A stretch of 64,000 bases of DNA from Aminobacter ciceronei (GCF_014138625.1 NZ_JACJHY010000010.1:62001-126000), one strand, 5' to 3'; shown: positions 42,095 to 50,265, numbered from the stretch's first letter. Numbers and translations are program-made. Notes: a model not told the origin generated them from the letters alone.

Positions 42095-43036
42095 TCAGGC
42101 GTTCCTGGCAAATGCATCGCGCAGCCTGGCGCCACCGTGGTCGATCGCCAGCCGCGCTTTGCCGATCAATCCGACCATGCTGGCAAAGCCGTGCGAGACA
42201 CCGTCGTAGCGCCTGGCTTCCACATCAACACCGGACTCGGCCAGCGCTGTGTAAAGGGCCTCGACCTCACTGCGCAAGGGATCGAATTCGGCAATGGCGA
42301 TCGTCGTCTGCGGCAGCCCGGCAAGATCGACGGACCGAAGCAGCGCGACACGGGGATCTGCCAAGCCAGCCGGCTCACCCACATATTGCCGCCAGTACCA
42401 GCGCATCATTCCCGCGCTAAGGAATGGAGTCTGCGGGAAAGTGTCGTAACTCGTGCCGGAAGCCGTGGGATCCGAAGCAGGATAGAAAAGCAACAGGTGT
42501 CGCAGTTTCAGGCGGACCTCCGATGAGGCATGGAGTGCGGCAGCTGCCGCCAGATTGCCCCCGGCACTATCTCCGGCAAGCGCCAGCCTCCTGCCGTCGC
42601 AGCCGAGCGTGATAGCGTTGGCCGCCGCCCACTCCAGAGCCGCCAAAGCATCCTCGTAGGCTGCCGGGAACCTGTGTTCCGGCGCCAGCCGGTAGTCGAT
42701 CGACAGCACCGCGCAATCGCCCGCCTTGGCAAGCGCCCGGCAGAAATTGTCATGCGTATCCAGCGAACACAGCACGAAGCCGCCGCCATGCAGGAAGACC
42801 AGCAGCGGCAATGCCTTGCCCTGACGTGGCTTGTAGAGTCGCGCCGGGATGTCTCCGGCACCGCCGGCAACGGTGATGTTCTCGACCGCGGCCATCTCGG
42901 TGCGCTCCGTCGGCCATCCCGCCGCGTTCACGGCAACGCGCAACGCCGGGATGTCGACATTGACGAGGTCGAGTGGCGGCCGCCTGGCGACGACCTCCGC
43001 CATCGCGGCAATATCTGCATCGAGCGCCAATTCCAT
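42095..43036 (-). CDS. Alpha/beta hydrolase, HSL-type esterase
   Basis: Esterase of 313 residues of the hormone-sensitive-lipase family: oxyanion-hole motif LVFLHGGGFVLCSLDTHDN, nucleophile GDSAGGNLAAAAAL, an acidic residue in AIAEFDPLRSE and the histidine in GVSHGFASM. No signal peptide is seen, so it is cytoplasmic. It would hydrolyse a short ester or lactone. The ATG at 43036 follows GGAGG. It is driven from a dyad 57 bp upstream. In steroid degradation esterases of this sort may cut conjugates or ring lactones; this is inferred. Confidence 0.87.
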   Translation of the reverse strand: MELALDADIAAMAEVVARRPPLDLVNVDIPALRVAVNAAGWPTERTEMAAVENITVAGGAGDIPARLYKPRQGKALPLLVFLHGGGFVLCSLDTHDNFCRALAKAGDCAVLSIDYRLAPEHRFPAAYEDALAALEWAAANAITLGCDGRRLALAGDSAGGNLAAAAALHASSEVRLKLRHLLLFYPASDPTASGTSYDTFPQTPFLSAGMMRWYWRQYVGEPAGLADPRVALLRSVDLAGLPQTTIAIAEFDPLRSEVEALYTALAESGVDVEARRYDGVSHGFASMVGLIGKARLAIDHGGARLRDAFARNA

Positions 43037-43093
43037 AACCAACCTCCGCGGCATTTCTTCGGCTGGAGTGAAAGCCAGCCCCAAGACTCGCCG

Positions 43094-43113
43094 CATCGTT
43101 CGATCGGGTGAGC
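43094..43113 (-). promoter_or_regulatory. Island dyad, GCTCACCC subclass, for the esterase
   Basis: Toward the gene it reads GCTCACCC-GATC-GAACGATG, 57 bp before the ATG at 43036. It is almost identical to the site at 44514. Confidence 0.7.
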
Positions 43114-43120
43114 CAATGAA

Positions 43121-43151
43121 AAAGGCGCCGCCGGAAACCGGCGACGCCTTT
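43121..43151 (-). terminator. Terminator of the second binding-protein gene
   Basis: AAAGGCGCCGCCGG (43121-43134) pairs with CCGGCGACGCCTTT (43138-43151) with one mismatch and loop AAA. On the minus strand it follows the binding-protein stop at 43176 and precedes a T-run. Confidence 0.75.
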
Positions 43152-43175
43152 CGCAAGTTGAAACCGTTCTGCTGC

Positions 43176-44384
43176 TTACTGGGCGCAGTCGGCACGTTCG
43201 ACGAGACCGTCCTCGCGCAGCTGGTATGGGTTCTTGACGACCTTGAGGCTCTCGACCGACGGCAGGAAGTGGTTGTCGGCGCTGGCCGCCAGTTTGCCCG
43301 TCAGCGTCTTGATCTCGCCGGCGTTGGCCTCGATCCAGGCCGCAACCGACTTGCCGTCGGTCTTGCCCGAACCGTTCATGGCGGCAGCCAGGATGAAGGG
43401 TTGGATGTAATAGGGCACCAGCGCCGAGGGTCCGCCCATGCGGTCGAGATCGGCAATATCGGCCTTGGCCTTCTCGGCGAACTTGGCGAACGGCTTCTCG
43501 CCGAGCGCGTCGCCCGGGCAGAAGGTCATGCCCTCGAACTGCACCGAATACACGCCCTCGAACGGCTCGGTGCCGATTGTGGCGGCGTTGCCGACGGCGT
43601 AGTTGGTCATGGTCAGGCTCGCCAGCACGGGAACGTCCCAGCCGATGTCATAGCGATTTTCCAGCATCTTGCGGGCGTCGTCGCCGATCGAGTTGATCAG
43701 CAGCACCGCTTCGGCCTCGGAGTTTCGCAGCGAAAACAGCTGCGGGGTCATGTCCTCGGTGCGGAAGGCGAATTCCTGGATGGCGACCGGCTCCACGCCC
43801 TTGCCCTTCATGTAGTTGACGATGTCGGACACCGCCGCCTTCGACATGCCGCCATTGTCCGAGATCAGCGCCAGCTTGGTCAGCTTCAGCGTATCGAGCG
43901 CATAGGCGATGTTGGGGATCATCTGGTTCTCACCGATCGGCGAGGTGGAGAAGTGGTACGGGCCGACCTGCGGGGTCAGCTGCGTCGAGGCGGCGCTTGA
44001 AACCTGGGCGATATTGGCTTCGGTGCCGATCGGCATCAGCGGCGTCGTTTCCTGGCTGGTTGCCGGGCCAACTACCGCCGCAACCTTCTCGCTTTCGATG
44101 AGGCGGCGCATCTCGCTGACGCCATGCGTCGGGTCGGTCATCGTGTCGGCCAGCACCAGCTCGACCTTCTTGCCGAGAATGCCACCGGCGGCGTTGATGT
44201 CGTCGACAGCACGCTTCCAGGCGACCTCGGCATTCTTGCCGATCGAGGCGCCCGCGCCGGTCAGCGACATGATGCCGCCGATCTTGATCGTCTCTTCGGC
44301 CCTGGCCGTGCCGGCAGCTGCCAGGGCGGTGAACGACATCAGGGCGGCGACAATGGCGCGCCGGCTGCGAATGCTGGAAGTCAT
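43176..44384 (-). CDS. ABC transporter substrate-binding protein, Liv/HAAT type (orphan)
   Basis: Periplasmic binding protein of 402 residues with a twin arginine at 8-9 and cleavage after ARA at about residue 29. The mature form starts EETIKIGGIMSLTGAGASIG. It is strongly similar to the protein at 3144-4361, sharing GGILGKK-ELVL, DNGGMSKAAV, EFAFRTEDMTPQLF, LINSIGDD and the C-terminus LREDGLVERADC. There is no adjoining permease, so it may feed one of the two Liv systems in the window. The ATG at 44384 is preceded by GGAGA. A dyad lies 55 bp upstream. Confidence 0.88.
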   Translation of the reverse strand: MTSSIRSRRAIVAALMSFTALAAAGTARAEETIKIGGIMSLTGAGASIGKNAEVAWKRAVDDINAAGGILGKKVELVLADTMTDPTHGVSEMRRLIESEKVAAVVGPATSQETTPLMPIGTEANIAQVSSAASTQLTPQVGPYHFSTSPIGENQMIPNIAYALDTLKLTKLALISDNGGMSKAAVSDIVNYMKGKGVEPVAIQEFAFRTEDMTPQLFSLRNSEAEAVLLINSIGDDARKMLENRYDIGWDVPVLASLTMTNYAVGNAATIGTEPFEGVYSVQFEGMTFCPGDALGEKPFAKFAEKAKADIADLDRMGGPSALVPYYIQPFILAAAMNGSGKTDGKSVAAWIEANAGEIKTLTGKLAASADNHFLPSVESLKVVKNPYQLREDGLVERADCAQ

Positions 44385-44439
44385 AGTCTGGTCTCCACGG
44401 AAATCGATGCCGCCGTTTCGGCCTAACGTGATTGGCAGG

Positions 44440-44459
44440 CATCGTCCATAAGGACCATT
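44440..44459 (-). promoter_or_regulatory. Island dyad for the second binding-protein gene
   Basis: CATCGTCC-ATAA-GGACCATT; toward the gene it reads AATGGTCC-TTAT-GGACGATG. It lies 55 bp before the ATG at 44384. Confidence 0.7.
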
Positions 44460-44513
44460 GAATTGAGCCAGCAGCTGCCTCGCCTGGCCCAATGCCATCA
44501 GCAGCAAAACGGC

Positions 44514-44533
44514 CCTCACCCGATCGAACGATG
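44514..44533 (+). promoter_or_regulatory. Island dyad, CCTCACCC subclass, for the monooxygenase
   Basis: CCTCACCC-GATC-GAACGATG lies 73 bp before the GTG at 44607. Apart from the first base it equals the esterase site at 43094. Confidence 0.7.
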
Positions 44534-44606
44534 AATTTCGTGATTGCCAGCCGGACACTCCAGCTCATGCCGAAAGGGCAATTGTCTCAAGCGGAGGATC
44601 CTGCCA

Positions 44607-45755
44607 GTGAAATTTTCCATGATCTACGAGGCGCAGATCGCCGAAACCCATCGGGAGGCCGAGCAGCAGGTTTTCCGCGAGATGGTGGAACAGTGCGTGC
44701 AGCTCGACAGGAGCGGCTTCGACGGGGTCTGGTGCGTCGAGCACCATGGCCTGACGCAATATTCGCACATGTCGGCACCGGAAACCTTCCTCGCCTTTGT
44801 CGCCGGCCAGACGAAGAGGCTCGAGATCGGCCATGGCGTCGTCTGCCTGCCGCCGGCGATGAACCATCCCATCAAGGTCGCCGAACGTGTCGCCATGCTC
44901 GACATCCTGTCGAATGGCCGCGTCAATTTCGGTGTCGGCAAGGGCGGCAGCCAGCAGGAGGCCGGTGCCTTTGGCTACCAGTTGGCCGAGTTGCAGCCGC
45001 TGATCGACGAGAGCATGTATCTGATCCCGCGCCTCTTCACCGAAGAAGTGGTCGAGCATGACGGCCGGTACATCAGGTTTCCAGCCCGCCCCGTCCATCC
45101 CAAGCCGCTGCAGCAACCGCACCCGCGCATGTACATGGCCTGTACACGCTGGGAGGCGGTGGTGACAGCCGGCTCGCGTGGCCTCGGTGCGCTGGTCATG
45201 GGTTTCGGCGGCCCCGACGAGATCAAGACCAAGAGCGATGCCTATCGGAAGGCCTTTGCCGAGCGCAAACCGGAGGACCAGGTCGGGTTCCGCCCGACCG
45301 AGCACCTCTCCGCCCTGTGCCCGGCCATCGTCCTGCGCGACCGGGACAAGGCCCGCCGCATCGGCTTGCGTGGACAGCGCTTCTTCGCCGAGGCGCTGTC
45401 GCACTGGTACCAGCGCGGTCCCAAGCCTGAGGTCGACGACATGAGCCCGGAAGAGCATCTGGCGGCGCTCGACAAGGTGCGCGAGCACAAGTTCGCCAAG
45501 CTCGGCGAAGACAAGATCGCCTACAATCCGCAGGCCTATGGTTATCTCGACGACATCAACGACGCCTATGGCACGCCAGAGGATTGTATCCGCTATGTCG
45601 AGCGCCTGTCCGAGGCCGGTGCCGACGAGATCATGTTCCTGTCGCAGATGGGCACCGTGCCGCATGAAGCGATCATGGAGACGATCGAGCTGATTGGCAG
45701 CGAGGTGATCCCGCATTTCCGCGGCAAGAAGCTGCGCGTCGCTGCCGCCGAATAG
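44607..45755 (+). CDS. Luciferase-like (LLM) flavin-dependent monooxygenase
   Basis: A 382-residue bacterial-luciferase-fold protein: FDGVWCVEHHGLTQYSHMSAPETFLAFVAGQTKRLEIGHGVVCLPPAMNHPIKVAERVAMLDILSNGRVNFGVGKG. These features match FMNH2-dependent alkane/ester monooxygenases of the LuxA type. It starts at GTG 44607 with GGAGG 9 bases upstream; ATG 44619 is an alternative. A flavin reductase gene follows nearby (45857-46354, opposite strand), so the two may form a two-component monooxygenase. It could hydroxylate or do Baeyer-Villiger chemistry on a steroid-derived ketone; this is inferred. Confidence 0.86.
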   Translation: MKFSMIYEAQIAETHREAEQQVFREMVEQCVQLDRSGFDGVWCVEHHGLTQYSHMSAPETFLAFVAGQTKRLEIGHGVVCLPPAMNHPIKVAERVAMLDILSNGRVNFGVGKGGSQQEAGAFGYQLAELQPLIDESMYLIPRLFTEEVVEHDGRYIRFPARPVHPKPLQQPHPRMYMACTRWEAVVTAGSRGLGALVMGFGGPDEIKTKSDAYRKAFAERKPEDQVGFRPTEHLSALCPAIVLRDRDKARRIGLRGQRFFAEALSHWYQRGPKPEVDDMSPEEHLAALDKVREHKFAKLGEDKIAYNPQAYGYLDDINDAYGTPEDCIRYVERLSEAGADEIMFLSQMGTVPHEAIMETIELIGSEVIPHFRGKKLRVAAAE

Positions 45756-45762
45756 GTTACCA

Positions 45763-45793
45763 GCGGTCGGCACCCAGGTGCCGGCCGCCTTTT
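45763..45793 (+). terminator. Terminator of the monooxygenase gene
   Basis: GCGGTCGGCACC (45763-45774) pairs with GGTGCCGGCCGC (45777-45788) with one mismatch, followed by TTTT. It starts 7 bases after the stop at 45755. Confidence 0.65.
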
Positions 45794-45810
45794 CCCGCAC
45801 CGAAAATGGC

Positions 45811-45838
45811 AAAGGCCGGCACCACCATGCGGGCCTTT
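45811..45838 (-). terminator. Terminator of the flavin reductase gene
   Basis: AAAGGCC at 45811-45817 pairs with GGCCTTT at 45832-45838. Read leftward it follows the flavin reductase stop at 45857 by 18 bases and ends in three U, so it is weak. Confidence 0.45.
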
Positions 45839-45856
45839 CCGCTGCCTGCGTTCGTA

Positions 45857-46354
45857 TCACATTGCCAGATGCGCGCCGACGTAGCGGGCGTCAGCATAGA
45901 TCAGCGGCTCGATGCTGCCGAACAGTGCGACGTCGGTAACCCGCCCCACGAACACGCCATGGGTACCATAATAGAATTCTCCGTCATTGGCGCAGAAGAT
46001 GTTGGCTTGGGCGTCGCCAAGATAAGGAATGCCCTGGCGCTCGCGCCAGTCACCCTCGGCGAAGCGCGCCTCGCCCTTCACCTGACCGCCACAACGTTGC
46101 GCCAATGCTTCATGATTTCGTGCCAATATGTTGACACAGAATGGCAATTTCGCCTGGAACGCGGCAAAGATCGAGGCGCTCCGGTTGACGCAGGCGAGCA
46201 GTGACGGCGGCTCCATGCTCAGGCTGTCGACAGCGGTCGCGGCCATGGCCAGCCGCTGGCCTTGATGGCTCGTGGTCAGGATCACCACCGACTTCGCCAG
46301 CCGGCGCATCGCCGCTCGCGTGTCCGCCACCAGCTCATTGACCTCAATGGACAT
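45857..46354 (-). CDS. Flavin reductase family protein (HsaB-like fold)
   Basis: A 165-residue FMN-binding split-barrel reductase. The region RRLAKSVVILTTSHQGQRLAMAATAVDSLSMEPPSLLACVNRSASIFAAF and the PFCVNILARNH helix are family hallmarks. The C-terminus FYYGTHGVFVGRVTDVALF carries the FMN contact. It would supply FMNH2 to an oxygenase by oxidising NADH. HsaB does this for HsaA in steroid ring A degradation, but here no hsaA-like gene adjoins; the luciferase-type monooxygenase is the likely partner. The ATG at 46354 follows GGAGGAG. Confidence 0.86.
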   Translation of the reverse strand: MSIEVNELVADTRAAMRRLAKSVVILTTSHQGQRLAMAATAVDSLSMEPPSLLACVNRSASIFAAFQAKLPFCVNILARNHEALAQRCGGQVKGEARFAEGDWRERQGIPYLGDAQANIFCANDGEFYYGTHGVFVGRVTDVALFGSIEPLIYADARYVGAHLAM

Positions 46355-46412
46355 TCCGCGCTCCTCCACGTCCTGCAACGATCGCAGCATCGCGCAGAAC
46401 AGGGCCCTGAGG

Positions 46413-46432
46413 CATCGTTCGAACGGGCGAGC
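46413..46432 (-). promoter_or_regulatory. Island dyad, GCTCGCCC subclass, for the flavin reductase
   Basis: Toward the gene it reads GCTCGCCC-GTTC-GAACGATG, 58 bp before the ATG at 46354. It shares the unusual distal half with the sites at 43094 and 44514. Confidence 0.7.
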
Positions 46433-46452
46433 CCAGCAATTGGGGTTGGCCG

Positions 46453-47586
46453 TTAGCTCAGCTCGTCGACCGAGCGCAGCAGCAGCCGCACGAGCTCACT
46501 CTGCCTGCTCACTCCGGTCTTGGAAAACACCATGCGCAAATGCGCCTTGGCGGTGTTCTTGGTGATGCCGAGCGCGGCACTGGCATCGTCGAGGTCGAGT
46601 CCCTGCCCCATCAGCGCCGCAAGCTCGGCTTCTGCCGGCGTCAGGCCAAACAGCCTGACAAGCACCGCAGGCTGCGGCGCAACGTTGCTGCCGGCGTCGG
46701 CGATGATGACGAGTGCCGCGCCGCGCAGCGGCGCATGCAGCTTGGCCGAATGCGGTGCCGGCCTGACGACGAGCCCGAGCGCCTCGCCGCAGGAACGATG
46801 AATCGAAAACGCGCGCGAGCCGGCAAAGGAGGCGTCGCTCGTCTCGGCAATCTCGGCCACCGCCGTGGTGAACGCACCGCTCGGTCCGGCCTCGTCGAGC
46901 AGGCGCAGCCTGCCGCGATCGTTCTTTAGCACGTCCCTTTCGGCCAGGATCGCTTCGGCCTGTGGCGTTGCCTGCAGAATGCGGCAGTCACGGTCGACAA
47001 TGATGGCGCCCACCGCCAACCGCCCCAGCGCACCCGCGAACAGCTCGCGCTCGGCCTCGAGCCCGTTCAGCCTGAGGAATAGCCCCATCGCCTGCGTCAG
47101 ATGCGGCAACAGCCGTCGGAACGACTCTCGTTCGGCCGTACCGAAATTGTCCCGACCCAGCACACGTGTCGCACGCATCCGCACCCGCGCCCCGGAGGGC
47201 TCGACGATATCGGCACCCACGACATGCATCCAGCCCGAGCCGGTCATGAAACTCGTCATGAATTCCGAGCGGGAAAATCCTCCCTCGCCGACAAGCTCGG
47301 CAAGCGTCGTAACCTTGCCGAGCGGCAGGTCGATGAACGGGTCTTGCGTGTAGAGGTCGTTGTAACGCGCGATGCGCTCTTCCGACGCCGCCCCGGAATA
47401 GATCGCACCCGGTCGGTCGCGGCGCTGCCGCTCGATGATCAGCGTACTGCTTTCAGCATCAACCGATGCCCGCAACCCCTTGAGAAAACTGTCGAAGGGT
47501 TTTGCTTCGCCGATACCGGCATAGAGCAGTTCGACCAGCCGGTCGTGATCGGGCGCGGCACCAGATACTTCCGCGCGATCGGCCAC
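46453..47586 (-). CDS. LuxR-family transcriptional regulator (second, TeiR-like layout)
   Basis: A 377-residue regulator whose C-terminal LuxR-type helix-turn-helix begins at about 315 (LTPAEAELAALMGQGLDLDDASAALGITKNTAKAHLRMVFSKTG). The N-terminal 300 residues hold no receiver or autoinducer domain. A segment (VGAIIVDRDCRILQATPQAEAIL) looks PAS-like. The C-terminus has the same pattern as the regulator at 4768, notably SRQSELVRLLL versus TRQTELVRLVL. It begins with a GTG at 47586, two bases after the SDR stop, with no clear ribosome site, so its translation may be coupled to the SDR. It is a candidate reader of the dyad. Confidence 0.84.
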   Translation of the reverse strand: MADRAEVSGAAPDHDRLVELLYAGIGEAKPFDSFLKGLRASVDAESSTLIIERQRRDRPGAIYSGAASEERIARYNDLYTQDPFIDLPLGKVTTLAELVGEGGFSRSEFMTSFMTGSGWMHVVGADIVEPSGARVRMRATRVLGRDNFGTAERESFRRLLPHLTQAMGLFLRLNGLEAERELFAGALGRLAVGAIIVDRDCRILQATPQAEAILAERDVLKNDRGRLRLLDEAGPSGAFTTAVAEIAETSDASFAGSRAFSIHRSCGEALGLVVRPAPHSAKLHAPLRGAALVIIADAGSNVAPQPAVLVRLFGLTPAEAELAALMGQGLDLDDASAALGITKNTAKAHLRMVFSKTGVSRQSELVRLLLRSVDELS

Positions 47587-47588
47587 GG

Positions 47589-48392
47589 TCAGTTCGCGTC
47601 CGGCGCGTAACGCTTGATCAGGTCGAGGAACAGCGGTGTCTCGCCGCCGCCATGCACCTCAAGCTGCGCACCGGTGACGAAGGTCGCCGTCGGACTGGCG
47701 AGGTAGAGGGCGGCGCGGGCGATGTCGTCTCCACGCCCCATGCGCTTCATCGGCACCGAGGCGGCAATCGCCTGCTGTGCCTCGCGTGAGCCATAGGTCT
47801 CATCGGCTTTTTCGGTCTCGATGAGGCCGACGATGATGGCGTTGACGCGCACCTTGGGCGCCCATTCCTGCGCAAGGCTGGTGGTCAGGCTGAGCAGGCC
47901 AGCCTTGGCCGCGCCGTAGACCGAGGTGCCTGGCGACGGCCGGCGGCCGGACACGCTGGCGATGTTGATGATGTTGCCGCCTTCCGGCAGCCTCGCCATC
48001 CAGTGGTAAACGGCCTGCGACATGTAGACGGGCGCCATCAGGTTGAGATTGACGATGGCGTCGGAGAAGCGCGGCGATACCGTCGCTGCGTCGACATGGG
48101 GCGAGCCGCCGGCGTTGTTGACCAGCACGTCGATACGGCCATGCTCCTCGCCGACACGGTCGACCAGCTCCTTGCAGGCCTGGGCCGTGCGCACGTCGCA
48201 TTGCATGAAGATCGCCCTGTTGCCGTTCGAATGCGGCAGGCTGTCCGGCTCGGTGCGTGCGCAGACGACGACGGTTGCGCCCGCGCCGAGAAAACCCTCG
48301 GCGATCGCCCGGCCGATGCCCTTGGTGCCGCCGGTCACGATGACGACCCTGCCCTCGAAGGTCGAGCCAACAGGTTGCGGGGCATTGCTCAT
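47589..48392 (-). CDS. Short-chain dehydrogenase/reductase
   Basis: Classical SDR of 267 residues: VTGGTKGIGRAIAEGFLGAGATVVVCARTEPD (NADP-like ARTE), VNNAGGSPHVDAA, INIASVSGRRPSPGTSV and YGAAK. The ending is extended (LEVHGGGETPLFLDLIKRYAPDAN). The ATG at 48392 follows GGAG. It is transcribed together with the second LuxR regulator. A dyad lies 77 bp upstream, shared with divergent fadD3. Its substrate is unknown. Confidence 0.85.
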   Translation of the reverse strand: MSNAPQPVGSTFEGRVVIVTGGTKGIGRAIAEGFLGAGATVVVCARTEPDSLPHSNGNRAIFMQCDVRTAQACKELVDRVGEEHGRIDVLVNNAGGSPHVDAATVSPRFSDAIVNLNLMAPVYMSQAVYHWMARLPEGGNIINIASVSGRRPSPGTSVYGAAKAGLLSLTTSLAQEWAPKVRVNAIIVGLIETEKADETYGSREAQQAIAASVPMKRMGRGDDIARAALYLASPTATFVTGAQLEVHGGGETPLFLDLIKRYAPDAN

Positions 48393-48469
48393 GTCATAAC
48401 TCCAGGCATGGTCCGTCGCGCGCGTCTGTACGCAGTCCTACAGCCTTTATGTCGGTCGCCGTAAGGTTT

Positions 48470-48489
48470 ATTCGTCTCTTCGGACGATG
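48470..48489. promoter_or_regulatory. Island dyad between fadD3 and the SDR-luxR unit
   Basis: ATTCGTCT-CTTC-GGACGATG lies 98 bp before fadD3 and 77 bp before the leftward SDR. It shows consensus orientation toward fadD3. Confidence 0.72.
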
Positions 48490-48587
48490 CTGGCCGCCCG
48501 CCGACGCCTATGTTCCCGCCAAACTAGCCCGGTGACCGTCCGCGGCCGCCATACCGTCGAACAGGCCCAGTGCCTCCAGGTAGACAG

Positions 48588-50174
48588 ATGATCTCAGAAG
48601 ACGCCGACTGGAAGTTCACCACCATTCCTGCCCTCTGCGCGCGGGCGGCCGAGCTCTATGGCACACGCACGGCAGTTGAAGACAACGGCGTCGTACTGAA
48701 CTTCGCCGAGCTCGACACGATGCGCAAGCGCGTCGCCAAGGCGATGATCGCAGCCGGTGTCGAGAAGGGCGACCGCATCATGGTCTGGGCGCCCAACACC
48801 TGGAAATGGTTCGCCACAGCCCTTGGCCTCGTCACCGCAGGCGCCGTGCTCATTCCCGCCTCCACCCGCTTCAAGGGCGCGGAGATCGCCGAGCTGGTCA
48901 AGCGCAGCGGCACCTCGGTGCTGTTTTCGGTCGGCGACTTCCTCAACACCTATTACCCTGACCAGCTCCGTGCCGAGACGCGCGACCTGCTGCGCGAAGT
49001 GGTCGTCATCGGCGAAGGCAGCAAAGGCGATCGCGACTGGGAGAGCTTCGTTGCATCGGGCGACAGCATCAGCGATGCCGAGCTTGCCGCACGCGAGGCC
49101 ACTGTCGGCCCGGACGATCTCTGCGACATGCTGTTCACCTCGGGCACCACGGGTTATCCCAAGGGCGTCATGTACGGTCACCAGCAGTGCCTTCGGGCGA
49201 TCGATGCCTGGGCAACGCGTGTCGGTATCCGCGAGCATGACCGCATCCTGGTCATCCCCCCTTTCTTCCACGCCTTCGGCTATCGCTCCGGCGCCATCGT
49301 TTCGCTGATGCGTGGCGCGGTCCTGATGCCGCATCTCACCTATGATGCCGGCGAAATCCTCAAGCGCGTCGCCGAAGAGAAGATCAGCGTCATCCCCGGT
49401 CCGCCCGCCATCTTCCAGGGCATGCTCCAGCATCCGGACCTGGCAAAATTCGACACCTCCAGCCTGCGCCTCGGCGTCACCGGCGGCGCGGTCGTGCCGT
49501 CGATCCTCATCCGGCGCATGCGCGAGGAACTTGGCTTCGCCGGCGTTGTAAACGGCTATGGGCTGACCGAGTGCGGCGGCTACGGCACCATGTGCCTGGC
49601 GTCGGACCCGGATGAGGTGATTGCCAACACTGCCGGCAAGGCAGCTCCCGGCGTGGAAGTGCGTATCATGGGCGACGACGGCCATTTCCTGCCCGACGGC
49701 AAGCCCGGCGAAGTGGTGATCCGCGGCTACATCGTCATGAAGGGCTACTTCAACGATCCAAAATCGACGGCCAAGACCATCGACCCCGAGGGCTGGCTGC
49801 ACACCGGTGATATCGGTTACTTCGACAGCGACGGCAACCTGCGCATCGAGGACCGTCTCAAGGACATGTACATCACCGGTGGCTTCAACTGCTATCCGGC
49901 CGAGATCGAGCGCATCCTGAGTCAGCATCCGGCCATCGGCATCGTTGCCGTGATCGGTGTGGCAGACGAGCGTCTCGGCGAGGTCGGCAAGGCCTATGTG
50001 GTGCTGCGCCCGGGCACCAGCGCCACCGAGAAGGACATCATCGACTGGTCGCGCGCCAACATGGCCAACTACAAATGCCCGCGCAGCGTCGAGATCCGTC
50101 CGTCCCTGCCCACCAGCCCGCAAGGCAAGGTGCTCAAGAACATTCTGCGCGAAGAGGTCCCCCAAGACGCCTGA
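48588..50174 (+). CDS. fadD3: FadD3-type HIP-CoA ligase
   Basis: AMP-forming CoA ligase of 528 residues. FTSGTTGYPKG is at 183-193, then FFHAFGYRSGAIVSLMRGAVLMPH, YGLTECGGYGTMC and GWLHTGDIGYFDSDGNLRIEDRLKDMYITGGFNCYPAEIERIL. The catalytic lysine is in SPQGKVLKN (Lys514). The succession of blocks matches mycobacterial FadD3 (Rv3561), which adds CoA to HIP and commits the C/D rings to degradation. The ATG at 48588 follows AGG. It lies across a dyad from the LuxR/SDR unit and faces a convergent operon with fadA6. Confidence 0.88.
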   Translation: MISEDADWKFTTIPALCARAAELYGTRTAVEDNGVVLNFAELDTMRKRVAKAMIAAGVEKGDRIMVWAPNTWKWFATALGLVTAGAVLIPASTRFKGAEIAELVKRSGTSVLFSVGDFLNTYYPDQLRAETRDLLREVVVIGEGSKGDRDWESFVASGDSISDAELAAREATVGPDDLCDMLFTSGTTGYPKGVMYGHQQCLRAIDAWATRVGIREHDRILVIPPFFHAFGYRSGAIVSLMRGAVLMPHLTYDAGEILKRVAEEKISVIPGPPAIFQGMLQHPDLAKFDTSSLRLGVTGGAVVPSILIRRMREELGFAGVVNGYGLTECGGYGTMCLASDPDEVIANTAGKAAPGVEVRIMGDDGHFLPDGKPGEVVIRGYIVMKGYFNDPKSTAKTIDPEGWLHTGDIGYFDSDGNLRIEDRLKDMYITGGFNCYPAEIERILSQHPAIGIVAVIGVADERLGEVGKAYVVLRPGTSATEKDIIDWSRANMANYKCPRSVEIRPSLPTSPQGKVLKNILREEVPQDA

Positions 50175-50231
50175 TCGCGTGCGCCTGCCCTCCGATGCGG
50201 GGTCCGGAGCGGCAGGTGCAGACTTTTCCTC

Positions 50232-50265
50232 AAGGGCCGGTGCGCAAGCGCCGCCCTTTTTTCTT
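50232..50265 (+). terminator. Terminator of fadD3
   Basis: AAGGGCCGGTGC and GCGCCGCCCTT form an imperfect stem (one bulge, one wobble) with loop GCAA, followed by a run of T and TTCTT. It lies 57 bases after the fadD3 stop. Confidence 0.65.
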
